A DNA stretch of 64,000 bases from Verrucomicrobiota bacterium (GTDB lineage Bacteria > Verrucomicrobiota > Verrucomicrobiia > Verrucomicrobiales > Akkermansiaceae): assembly GCA_017301995.1 (NCBI GenBank), contig JAFLEH010000007.1, positions 1 through 64,000 on the forward strand. The letters are read 5' to 3'. Made by a program: the position numbers and the translations under genes. Position 1 is the first letter of the stretch; each line of letters starts with the position of its first letter. The notes under the pieces are model-generated. The model had not been told where the DNA came from. It was given only the letters and a program-made list of their open reading frames with translations, and did no database searches. This document shows positions 16,357 through 24,305 of this stretch, in pieces.

Positions 16357-18513
16357 TCAACCCAGCGGGATGACGGTTTCCTCGACCGGGCCGGCGGCTT
16401 CGCCGGCTTTCTGGTCGCGGAGGTAGGCGCGGCGGGACATTTTCACGCGGCCTTTTTCATCGACGCCGATGCACTTGGCGGTGACGAGGTCGCCCTTTTT
16501 GACGACGTCCTCGACCTTTTCGGTGCGGCCTTCGGCCAGTTCGGAGACGTGGATGAGGCCGTCCTTGCCGGGGAGCACTTCCATGAACGCGCCGAAGGCG
16601 GTGATGGAAACGATCTTGCCGGTATAGACCTTGTTGATCTCGATCTCGGCGAACATGCGCTCGATCATGTTGCGGGCGCACTCGAGGCCCTCGGCCTTGG
16701 AGGCGTAGATGTGGACGGTGCCGTCGTCCTCGATGTTGATTTCGGCGCCGGACTCCGCCTGGATGCCCTTGATGTTCTTGCCGCCGGGCCCGATGAGTTC
16801 GCCGATGCGGTCGGCCGGGATCTTGACGGTGACGATGCGCGGGGCGTGCGGGCTGAGTTCGTTGGGCTGGGCGATGGCCTCGGCCATTTTGTCGAGGATG
16901 GTGCCGCGGGCGTTTTTGGCGATGGTGATGGCTTCCTCAAGGATGCTCAGGGGCAGGCCGGGGAGTTTCAGGTCGAGCTGATAGCCGGTGACGCCTTCCG
17001 AGGTGCCGCAGAGTTTGAAGTCCATATCGCCGTAGAAGTCCTCGGAACCGATGATGTCCAGCAGGCACTTGTGCTCCTTCATGGTGTTTTCGTCCTGCCA
17101 CTCGGTGACGAGGCCCACGGAAATGCCGGCCACGGGACGGATCAGCGGGACGCCCGCGGAAAGCAGCGACATGGTGCCGGAGCAAACGGTGGCCATGGAG
17201 GTGGAACCGTTCGACTCGGTGACTTCCGACGAAACGCGGATCGCGTAGGGGAAATCCTCGGTGGCGGGGATCACCGGCTCGATCGAGCGTTCGGCGAGGG
17301 CGCCGTGGCCAATTTCGCGGCGGTTGATGCCACCCATGCGGCCGGTTTCACCGACGGAGAAGGGAGGGAAGTTGTAATGCAGGATGAAGCGTTTCTCGTT
17401 CTCGCCGCCGGCGTAGTTGTCGAACATCTGCTTTTCCTCGGCGGGGGCGAGGGTGGCGATGGCCAGCGCCTGGGTCTCGCCGCGGGCGAAAATGGCGGAA
17501 CCGTGGACGCGCGGGAGCGGATCGGCCTCGGCATAGAGAGGACGAAGCTGATCGATGGTGCGGCCGTCGGCGCGGACGCCTTTTTCCATGATGGAAATGC
17601 GGAACGCTTTCTTCTGGAGATATTCGAAAGCCTGCTCGACGTCGAAGTCGGTGGCTTCCGGGGCGCGTTCCTTGATGGCGGCCTCCACTTCGTCGCGCAG
17701 GGCGCCGACTTTTTTGGCGCGCTCGGTTTTGGTGGGCGCGTAGATGGCGGACTCGATGCGGTCACCGGCGATTTCGTAGGCGATTTCCAACAGGTTTTCC
17801 TTGGCGAGAACGGGGTCGAAGGTGCGCTTTTCCTTGCCGGCGAGTTTGACGAGTTCCTCCTGGACCTCGACCAGTTTGGTGACGGCTTCCTGGGCGAAGC
17901 GCAGAGCGTTCACGAAGTCCGCTTCGGGCAGCTCGTCGGCCTGGCCTTCGATCATGATGACATCGGTTTTGTTACCGACGTAGATCAGGTCGAGATCGCT
18001 TTCATCGCGCTGGGCGAAGGTCGGGTTGATGACGAACTGGCCGTTGACGCGGCCGACGCGGACCGCGCCGATGGGGCCGCCGAACGGGATGTCCGAAAGG
18101 CAGAGCGCGGCGGAGGCGCCGTTCATCGAGAGCACGTCGGCGTCGTTTTCACCGTCGGCGCTGAGCAGGATGGCGATGATCTGGGTGTCGTAGAAATAGC
18201 CCTTGGGGAAGAGCGGCCGCAGCGGTCTGTCGGTCATGCGGCAGGTGAGGATTTCCTTTTCGGTGGGGCGGCCTTCGCGTTTGAAGTAGCCGCCGGGGAA
18301 GACACCCGCGGCGGAGGCCTTTTCCTTGTATTCGACGGAAAGCGGGAACCAGGTCTGGCCGGGTTTCACCTTGGTGGCGGAAACGGCGGTGACGAGGATG
18401 ATGGTGTCTCCGCAACGGACGGTGACGGCGCCATCGGCGAGTTTGGCGAGTTTGCCCGTTTCAATGGTGATCGGGTTGGTGCCGACGTGGCACGTTTTGG
18501 TATGGATATTCAT
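16357..18513 (-). CDS. pnp: Polyribonucleotide nucleotidyltransferase (PNPase)
   Basis: This 718-residue protein has the full PNPase architecture. There are two RNase PH-like domains, with the catalytic block around DIIGSEDFYGDMDFKLCGT near residue 480. They are joined by an alpha-helical linker and followed by a KH domain (IGPGGKNIKGIQAESGAEIN near 560-595) and an S1 domain (YTGKIVSITAFGAFMEVLPG near 630-650). It degrades RNA phosphorolytically from the 3' end as a trimer in the cytoplasm. Length is normal. It follows rpsO in the widely conserved rpsO-pnp order, with a 270-bp spacer containing an 11-bp stem. In Escherichia coli that spacer hosts the RNase III site for pnp autoregulation, so a similar role here is plausible. 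Confidence 0.97.
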   Translation of the reverse strand: MNIHTKTCHVGTNPITIETGKLAKLADGAVTVRCGDTIILVTAVSATKVKPGQTWFPLSVEYKEKASAAGVFPGGYFKREGRPTEKEILTCRMTDRPLRPLFPKGYFYDTQIIAILLSADGENDADVLSMNGASAALCLSDIPFGGPIGAVRVGRVNGQFVINPTFAQRDESDLDLIYVGNKTDVIMIEGQADELPEADFVNALRFAQEAVTKLVEVQEELVKLAGKEKRTFDPVLAKENLLEIAYEIAGDRIESAIYAPTKTERAKKVGALRDEVEAAIKERAPEATDFDVEQAFEYLQKKAFRISIMEKGVRADGRTIDQLRPLYAEADPLPRVHGSAIFARGETQALAIATLAPAEEKQMFDNYAGGENEKRFILHYNFPPFSVGETGRMGGINRREIGHGALAERSIEPVIPATEDFPYAIRVSSEVTESNGSTSMATVCSGTMSLLSAGVPLIRPVAGISVGLVTEWQDENTMKEHKCLLDIIGSEDFYGDMDFKLCGTSEGVTGYQLDLKLPGLPLSILEEAITIAKNARGTILDKMAEAIAQPNELSPHAPRIVTVKIPADRIGELIGPGGKNIKGIQAESGAEINIEDDGTVHIYASKAEGLECARNMIERMFAEIEINKVYTGKIVSITAFGAFMEVLPGKDGLIHVSELAEGRTEKVEDVVKKGDLVTAKCIGVDEKGRVKMSRRAYLRDQKAGEAAGPVEETVIPLG

Positions 18514-18733
18514 GGTCTGTCTGTCTTTTCTTCGGTGTGCTTCTTCTTTTGCTTCGTGGTTTGCCGGTTTGCGGCGGTGTCAAGTGCGCCTAGCCTGCGC
18601 GGCGGAGTGCCGGGCAGGCGTGCGGTGCGTTCGGGTTGCGGACAGGCCTCGGATTTTTCGAAAGGGAAAAGGATGGGAGGCTGGTGTCCGCCGGACCGGG
18701 AATGCCGGAGGCGTTCTGGTCCGTCTGTTTGCG

Positions 18734-18765
18734 CGACAGCCACGCGGGGGTTCCTGCGTGGCTGT
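18734..18765 (-). promoter_or_regulatory. 11-bp perfect stem in the rpsO-pnp spacer
   Basis: GACAGCCACGC (18734-18744) and GCGTGGCTGTC (18755-18765) form a perfect 11-bp stem with a 10-nt loop, beginning 18 nt after the rpsO stop. There is no T-run, so it is not a classical intrinsic terminator. It may be a processing or attenuation structure controlling pnp. Confidence 0.55.
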
Positions 18766-18783
18766 CTGGCGGAGAGTGTTGGA

Positions 18784-19041
18784 TTAGCGGCGGAGGCCCA
18801 GGCGCTGGATGATCTGCTTGTAGGCGTCCTCGGACTTCGCTTTGATGTAGTCGAGGTGCTTCCGGCGCAGGGAGACCATTTTGATCAGGCCCCGGCGGGA
18901 GGAGAAATCCTTGGAATGGATATTCAGGTGCTCCGTGAGGTCGAGGATCCGCTGGGTGAGGAGCGCCACTTGGTATTGGGCGCTGCCGGTGTCTCCTTCG
19001 TGAAGTTGGAACTCTTTCAGGTTGATGGTATTGGTGCTCAT
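18784..19041 (-). CDS. rpsO: 30S ribosomal protein S15
   Basis: The 85-residue product contains the S15 signature ([19 protein letters not shown], then [21 protein letters not shown]). S15 binds the central domain of 16S rRNA early in 30S assembly. I chose the ATG at 19039-19041 ([11 protein letters not shown]); the longer open frame upstream has no coding character. No Shine-Dalgarno site is seen. The gene is followed by pnp on the same strand. Confidence 0.96.
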   Translation of the reverse strand: MSTNTINLKEFQLHEGDTGSAQYQVALLTQRILDLTEHLNIHSKDFSSRRGLIKMVSLRRKHLDYIKAKSEDAYKQIIQRLGLRR

Positions 19042-19155
19042 AGGGGTAAGGGATGGGTCCAGCGCTCGCCGGGCCGTCCTAGGTTGGTGGTTCGGGCCGC
19101 AGCCTAGCCGGGCCGGGCCGGATGGCAAGGCAAATCGGGAAATTTCGCGGATTTT

Positions 19156-19185
19156 TTGAAATTTTGGAATGATTCCTTGTGTTAT
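19156..19185 (+). promoter_or_regulatory. Candidate sigma-70 promoter for the 19.2-20.7 kb operon
   Basis: TTGAAA (19156-19161) and TGTTAT (19180-19185) are separated by 18 bp, in an AT-rich patch that stands out in a high-GC context. The patch ends 28 bp before the ATG at 19213. The -35 box matches five of six consensus bases and the -10 box four of six. Confidence 0.4.
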
Positions 19186-19212
19186 GCACATTGGAAACGA
19201 GAATCCACAACC

Positions 19213-19800
19213 ATGAAAACCCTCCTCGCCCTATGCGCCAGCGCGGCCCTGATGCCGCTCGTCCACGCCGCCGACCCCAAGAACCCGGAACCCTTCGAGG
19301 ACGCGCTCCGCGAAGCGGTCAAGGAATACCGCGCCGGAAAACTCGACAAGGCCCGCGCCGCACTCGACCAGGCGGCCGCCCTGCTCGACAAGCACCAGAC
19401 CGGCAAAGTGGCCGACACGTTTCCCGATCCGCCCGAGGGCTGGATTGTCGGAGACGTGGAGAAGAGCAACATCCCCGATTACCTTGGCGGCGGCCGGACA
19501 ATCAAAAAAACCTACCGGGAAAAGGCCGGCAAAAAGGAAATCGTGCTCGAGGTCATCGTGGATTCCTCGTACGCGAAGCTGCTGGTGGGATTGGTCTCCA
19601 ACGACGCGATCGCCGAGAGCCAGGGGTTCGAGGTGAAAAAAATCGGTGGCGACCGCGCCCTGCTCAAGGGCAACGAGCTGAACCTGCCGGTGGACGAACG
19701 GTTTCTCGTCAAACTGACCGGCAAGGGTGGCGCGGAGGCGAAGGATCTGCTCGCATTCGCCCGCGACGTGGACCGCCACGCGCTCAAGAAGGTCGAATGA
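19213..19800 (+). CDS. Hypothetical secreted protein with TPR-like N-terminus
   Basis: The ATG at 19213 begins a good signal peptide ([21 protein letters not shown]). Residues 28-60 form a helix pair like a tetratricopeptide unit ([20 protein letters not shown], then [10 protein letters not shown]). The C-terminal ~120 residues are an alpha/beta domain with many Lys and Glu that I do not recognise. The protein is 195 residues and should be periplasmic. The gene is divergent from rpsO, with an AT-rich probable promoter between them. It is followed after 13 bp by a TIGR01777-type epimerase, so the two are probably co-transcribed. No function can be given. Confidence 0.6.
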   Translation: MKTLLALCASAALMPLVHAADPKNPEPFEDALREAVKEYRAGKLDKARAALDQAAALLDKHQTGKVADTFPDPPEGWIVGDVEKSNIPDYLGGGRTIKKTYREKAGKKEIVLEVIVDSSYAKLLVGLVSNDAIAESQGFEVKKIGGDRALLKGNELNLPVDERFLVKLTGKGGAEAKDLLAFARDVDRHALKKVE

Positions 19801-19813
19801 TCCAACATTCCCG

Positions 19814-20710
19814 ATGATTGTCACCCTCACTGGAGCCAACGGCTTGATTGGCAAGGCGCTGAACGGCTCATTGGTGGCGGGCGGGCAAAATGTGCGCCCT
19901 CTGGGCCGGCGGGCCGCGGTACCTGACGGCTGGTCGTGGGACGCGCTGGTCGCGGAGCCGCCCGCCGGCGCGCTGTCCGGCGCGAATGCCGTGGTGCATT
20001 TGCTCGGCGAGCCGATCGCCCAACGGTGGACGGCAGGCGCTTGGCGGCGGATCGTTGCCAGCCGGGTGGAAGGGACTCGGCGGCTGGTGGAAACGCTCGC
20101 GCGGCTGGAACATCGGCCGTCCGTGCTGGTGAGCGCCTCGGCCACCGGGATCTATGGGGATCGCGGCGATGATATGCTAACCGAAACTTCCGGGCCAGGA
20201 GGCGGCCGCGTGGCGAGCTTGTGTCAGGCATGGGAGCGCGAGGCCATGCGGGCGGAGGACTTGGGAATCCGGGTGGTCCTGCTGCGCACCGGGCTGGTGA
20301 TCGCGCCGCGGGGCGGGTTTCTGGCGCGGATGCTGCCCGCGTTCCGGATGGGGCTGGGAGGTCCGCTCGGCGATGGCCGGCATTGGATGAGCTGGATCCA
20401 TCTCGCCGATTTGATAGAACTGATCCGTTTCGCGCTGGAGAACAACGGCGTGGCCGGTCCGCTGAATGCCACCGCTCCGGAACCGGTGGAAAACCGGGAG
20501 TTCACGCGGATTCTGGGTGAGACGCTGCGGCGTCCGGCGGTGCTGCCCGTGCCCCGTCTGGCACTGCGGCTGCTGTTCGGGGAAATGGCGGGGATCCTAA
20601 CCGACAGCCAGCGGGTGCTGCCGGAAAAGGCGCTCCATCACGGATTCCGGTTCGCGTTTTCCGACCTCGAAACGGCTCTGGACGACGTCCTGAAACGCCC
20701 GCGCGGCTGA
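19814..20710 (+). CDS. TIGR01777-family NAD(P)-dependent epimerase/oxidoreductase (YfcH/SDR39U1-like)
   Basis: The 298-residue sequence is an extended SDR of the TIGR01777 family. It has GANGLIGKAL at residues 6-15, VVHLLGEPIAQRWT near 60, SASATGIYG near 105 with the active-site Tyr, SWIHLADLIELI near 192, and the C-terminal DUF1731-like LPEKALHHGFRFAFSDLETAL. The physiological substrate of the family is unknown; E. coli YfcH and human SDR39U1 are members. The ATG at 19814 places the Rossmann motif at the very N-terminus, as expected. It lies 13 bp after the secreted-protein gene and is followed by a repeat-rich intergenic region. Confidence 0.85.
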   Translation: MIVTLTGANGLIGKALNGSLVAGGQNVRPLGRRAAVPDGWSWDALVAEPPAGALSGANAVVHLLGEPIAQRWTAGAWRRIVASRVEGTRRLVETLARLEHRPSVLVSASATGIYGDRGDDMLTETSGPGGGRVASLCQAWEREAMRAEDLGIRVVLLRTGLVIAPRGGFLARMLPAFRMGLGGPLGDGRHWMSWIHLADLIELIRFALENNGVAGPLNATAPEPVENREFTRILGETLRRPAVLPVPRLALRLLFGEMAGILTDSQRVLPEKALHHGFRFAFSDLETALDDVLKRPRG

Positions 20711-20734
20711 TGGCCGCGAATTGGGTTGAGCCCG

Positions 20735-20950
20735 AGATCCGAGGTTCGGGGTTGTTTGGATGTCCGGTTTACCACTGAGACACTGATGGAACAGAGGACA
20801 CGGAAGATATTTATGGAAAAGTGAGATCATGGTTTGAATTGGACGACCCACACCAACTCGTCAAACATCAGTGACTTCAGTCTCAATCAGTGCCCCCAGC
20901 GGTAAACCGAGCGTCCAAACTATCTCCAACTTCGGATTTCGGATTGAAAG
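20735..20950. repeat. Imperfect palindromic intergenic element, copy 1
   Basis: The left end (20735-20781) reads ATCCGAGGTTCGGGG...TTTGGATGTCCGGTTTACC then ACTGAGA. The right end (20885-20945) is its imperfect reverse complement, with GGTAAACCGAGCGTCCAAAC inside it. The right 45 bp (20901-20945) match 54869-54913 at 36 of 45 positions by my alignment. The element has MITE-like ends but no gene and no target duplication that I can see. It fills most of the 329 bp between the epimerase and the PQQ-propeller gene. Confidence 0.6.
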
Positions 20951-21027
20951 ATCCGCCTGTTTCGCCAACGTTGGGGCTGTGGCGCGGCCGGATGAACCGG
21001 TTCACGCCCAACCCACCATCCAACGAC

Positions 21028-21033
21028 AAGGAG
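21028..21033 (+). promoter_or_regulatory. Clear Shine-Dalgarno site for the PQQ-propeller gene
   Basis: AAGGAG sits 6 nt before the ATG at 21040. Most genes here lack such a site, so this one is notable and decides the start. Confidence 0.6.
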
Positions 21034-21039
21034 AACCCC

Positions 21040-22227
21040 ATGAATCCATCCGTCCGTTCCCTGACGACCCTGGCCGCCCTTTTGGCCACCGCCGCATCCT
21101 CGCTTGCCGCCGATTGGCCCAACTGGCGAGGCCCGGCCTACGACGGCATCAGCAAGGAAACCGATTGGAACCCCGCGGCGGTCGGCGACAAGAAAATCGC
21201 TTGGGAAGCCAAGGTCGGCGCGGGCTACTCCGCTGTTTCGGTGGCCGCCGGCAAGCTCTACACCGCCGGCAATTTCAACAAGAACACCGACCGGATCTCC
21301 TGCCTCGACGCCCTAACCGGCAAGGAAGTCTGGAAATACGAATACCCGGAGGCGCTCGCTCCAAAATTCTACTCGGGCGGCTGCAGCGCGACGCCCACCA
21401 TCCACGGCGGAAAGGTCTATTTCGCCAGCAAAAGCGGCAAGGTGTTCTGTCTCGATGCCCTAACCGGCAAGGAAGTCTGGAAGAAAGAATTCGGCAAGAA
21501 AGTTCCGACCTGGGGGTTCTCCAGCTCCGCGCTGGTGCATGGCAAGGCGGTGATCTTCAACGCCGGATCCGCCGGGCTCGCCTACGACCTGGAGTCCGGC
21601 AAGGTGCTCTGGGACAGCGCGGACGACGTCTGCGGCTACGCCACCCCGGTGCCATTCACCCACAAGGGAAAAACCGCGCTGGCCCTGTTCGCCAAAAACA
21701 CACTAACCGCAATCGGCGCGGAAGACGGCAAACCGCTGTGGTCCACCCCGTGGCAGACCCAACATGACATCAATGCCGCCGACCCGGTCATTTCCGGCAC
21801 CCAGGCGTTCATCACCTCCGGCTACGGACGCGGATGCTCGCTTGTGGATTTCTCGGGCGCCGAACCGAAGAAACTCTGGGAAAACAAGGAGATGCGGTCC
21901 CATATGAGCGGCCCCGTCCTGATAGACGGCCATCTCTACGGGTTCGACGACATGCGCCTGGTATGCCTCGACTGGAAAACCGGCGCTAGAAAATGGGAGG
22001 AAAAATCCCCGAAAAAAGGCGCGCTGATGGCCGCCGGTGACAAACTCATCATCCTCGGCGAGGGCGGTCGCCTCGCCATCGCCAAAGCCACCCCGGATGC
22101 CTATCAGGAAGTCGCCGGGGCCCAAATCGTCGGCGGCCGCTGCTGGACCATGCCGATCCTAGCCAACGGCCTGATCTACGTCCGCAACTCCGACGGCGAC
22201 CTCGCCTGCGTGGATGTCAGGAAGTGA
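21040..22227 (+). CDS. Secreted PQQ-type beta-propeller repeat protein
   Basis: The 395-residue product has a signal peptide (MNPSVRSLTTLAALLATAASSLAA). This is followed by NWRGPAYDGISKETDWNP, the opening typical of planctomycete and verrucomicrobial PQQ-binding-like propellers. Repeated blades show DALTGKEVWK twice, and related strands such as DLESGKVLWDS and DWKTGARKWE. No quinoprotein dehydrogenase active-site residues are obvious, so it is more like BamB or a structural propeller than a PQQ enzyme. Unusually for this window, AAGGAG lies at the right distance before the ATG and fixes the start. The stop codon abuts the stop of the convergent DUF5722 gene as TGATCA. Confidence 0.8.
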   Translation: MNPSVRSLTTLAALLATAASSLAADWPNWRGPAYDGISKETDWNPAAVGDKKIAWEAKVGAGYSAVSVAAGKLYTAGNFNKNTDRISCLDALTGKEVWKYEYPEALAPKFYSGGCSATPTIHGGKVYFASKSGKVFCLDALTGKEVWKKEFGKKVPTWGFSSSALVHGKAVIFNAGSAGLAYDLESGKVLWDSADDVCGYATPVPFTHKGKTALALFAKNTLTAIGAEDGKPLWSTPWQTQHDINAADPVISGTQAFITSGYGRGCSLVDFSGAEPKKLWENKEMRSHMSGPVLIDGHLYGFDDMRLVCLDWKTGARKWEEKSPKKGALMAAGDKLIILGEGGRLAIAKATPDAYQEVAGAQIVGGRCWTMPILANGLIYVRNSDGDLACVDVRK

Positions 22228-24300
22228 TCAATCGATCTTTCCGGAATGCGCCGCCCCCTCCCAGGACGGCAGACCGATGGTTTTGAGATAGGGCGCGCAG
22301 GCGGCGTCCTCGCGGGGCGTGCCCAATGCCTGATAGAGATGCCAGATCGGCTTCTTGCCGAGCGGATCGCCGGGTTCGTCGGGAAACTTGCGCAGGCCGA
22401 TGCGGAGGCCGCCTTCGCCGCGGTTGTCCACCCAGTTGTGGTATTGCCAGGACTGGATCGCCGGCAGGCGCGAGATCTTCTTCCAGGCCAGCGCCATGCC
22501 GGCGGCCTGGTCCTCAAGCTGCTTGTCCGAGTAATCCTTCGAGTTGAAGCCGTTTTCCGACAGATGAACCGGGCGGACCTTTCCCTGATAGAGCATCTCC
22601 GGGCGGCGCATGTAGGCGTCGAGCACCTCGATGTTTTTCGGGGTGATTTTCGCGGTGTCGAACGAGAAGGTCGCCTGTCCGTCTTCCCAGGTCCGCGGGT
22701 TGAAAAGATTCTGCGGATAGGGATGATAGGCCAGCGCCCACGGAAAATCGCCCTCGGCGCGGGTGAATCCGGTGAGGTTTTCCAACAGCTTTCGCGAGCC
22801 ATACCAGCGTGGATCCCCTTGGTGCGCCCAGTGGTGGGTCAGGGTGATGAACGGACGGCTGTTCGGGTCGTACTGCCGGGCGATGAGATCCATCAACCGC
22901 ATCGATCTTTGATAGAGATCCATATAGACCAGCGCCGGTTTCTCGCCCGCGTTGGTCCACACCCATCCGGCATCAACCTCGTTGTGCATGATCCAATGGT
23001 GGACCCTGCCGTATTTTCCATCCGGACGCGACCAGCGCTCGGCCATCAGGTTGAGGATCGCGCCGTAAAGCGCGATGCCATCGGGCGAGGTGACGTTCGG
23101 CATGGCGAAGGTGCCTTCCCTCACCGCGTCCGGGTGGCCTAGCAGTTTTACCACCGGATTACCATCCTTCGCCGGATTGGCCACCAGCAGGATCGCGGAA
23201 ACCATCACGCCGTGTTTCGCGGCTTCGCGGAAGGTGGCGTCGAACCCCGCCAGCGCGTCCTCGCGGGCGTGATAGGTTCGTCCCTGCCATTGGATCGGAA
23301 AGGTGCGGGGACCGGGATTCAGCGTTACCAGCGAGTGGATCATCACGTTCACCGTGACCGCCGAAATGCCGAGGTCCTTGAGTTCGCCGGGCATATGGCC
23401 GAGGTGCCATCCGCCGAGCCCTTTCTTGTTAGCCGGACGCGCGGGAGGAAGTTCCGGCGACCGGCAATCCACCCATCCGGCGTAGCGGGCGTGGGAGACC
23501 GGAACGATCGAGCCGCCCGCCTTCCTAACCAACTGCCAGCGGGAGGTGAGCCGATCATGGTCCATCCCGTCGCGCTGGCGGCGGCGCGGCAGATCCAGTG
23601 AAAACGTGCCATCGGCGGCGGGTTCCACCGGCACCAGCGTTTCCCATCCGCGGGGATCATCGACCAGCAGGTCCATCGGAATATCGGCCAGATAATAGTC
23701 TCTTCCGGGAGGGTTGGCGCGCCCCTCGATGCGGACGAGATCCTTGCCAACGGACACCTTGGCGATTTCCGCGGGAAATTTCCGGTCCAGATAGGTTATC
23801 AGGGCGCTTTCGGTCGCGGCGGCGGACGGTTTCGCGACCGCGGCGGCGAACTCGCCCGGCCGTTCCGGGCGCAAACGGGCGTTGCGGACCTGTAGCACAC
23901 GGTCCTTCGGCAGCGGGAGATCCATCCTCAGTTCGCGCCAGCCTTCCGGCAGCGACTTGCCGGGCGGCGCGATGCGCTCGGCATAGGTGCTCCACGTTTC
24001 GCTATGGCCGATCGCGGGCAGCATCCGCGCGGTTTTCGCCTGAAACGGCGGCCCAGGCAGCAACGCGAACGCGGGAACGCCGCCCGCGCAGAAATACTCG
24101 AACTCCAACACGCCGTTCTCCGCGACCGGCGGAACGGCGGGAGTTAATCTAACTGACATTGGCCCGGCAATCTCGCAAATTCCGCCGGCGATCCGGAATC
24201 CCGGACCGGGTCCGCCGAAGGGCTCCAGCTTCAGCGCGACCGGTTCCGCTGCCAGGAATGTCAGGCCGGATAGAAACAGGATGAACGATCTTCGGAACAT
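22228..24300 (-). CDS. DUF5722-family secreted protein, probable clan-A glycoside hydrolase
   Basis: The ATG at 24298-24300 gives a signal peptide (MFRRSFILFLSGLTFLAAEP). The first ~300 residues form beta-sandwich-like regions. Residues ~320-690 match DUF5722, a family with a TIM-barrel glycosidase look. In clan-A enzymes the acid/base Glu lies after strand 4 and the nucleophile after strand 7; candidates here are HNEVDAGW near 437 and HLSENGFNS near 580. The substrate is not known. It begins 5 bp after the GH78 stop on the same strand, so the two are surely one operon, which points to a rhamnose-containing glycan. The C-terminus is complete. The convergent stop is shared with the PQQ-propeller gene. 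Confidence 0.75.
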   Translation of the reverse strand: MFRRSFILFLSGLTFLAAEPVALKLEPFGGPGPGFRIAGGICEIAGPMSVRLTPAVPPVAENGVLEFEYFCAGGVPAFALLPGPPFQAKTARMLPAIGHSETWSTYAERIAPPGKSLPEGWRELRMDLPLPKDRVLQVRNARLRPERPGEFAAAVAKPSAAATESALITYLDRKFPAEIAKVSVGKDLVRIEGRANPPGRDYYLADIPMDLLVDDPRGWETLVPVEPAADGTFSLDLPRRRQRDGMDHDRLTSRWQLVRKAGGSIVPVSHARYAGWVDCRSPELPPARPANKKGLGGWHLGHMPGELKDLGISAVTVNVMIHSLVTLNPGPRTFPIQWQGRTYHAREDALAGFDATFREAAKHGVMVSAILLVANPAKDGNPVVKLLGHPDAVREGTFAMPNVTSPDGIALYGAILNLMAERWSRPDGKYGRVHHWIMHNEVDAGWVWTNAGEKPALVYMDLYQRSMRLMDLIARQYDPNSRPFITLTHHWAHQGDPRWYGSRKLLENLTGFTRAEGDFPWALAYHPYPQNLFNPRTWEDGQATFSFDTAKITPKNIEVLDAYMRRPEMLYQGKVRPVHLSENGFNSKDYSDKQLEDQAAGMALAWKKISRLPAIQSWQYHNWVDNRGEGGLRIGLRKFPDEPGDPLGKKPIWHLYQALGTPREDAACAPYLKTIGLPSWEGAAHSGKID

Positions 24301-24305
24301 AACCG

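Noticed and set aside
15892..19107. A 1071-codon open frame on the plus strand antisense to pnp and rpsO
   Set aside because: It is a GC-rich mirror of real genes on the other strand; its residues are Gly/Asp/Val-rich without motifs, and the minus strand encodes unmistakable PNPase and S15.
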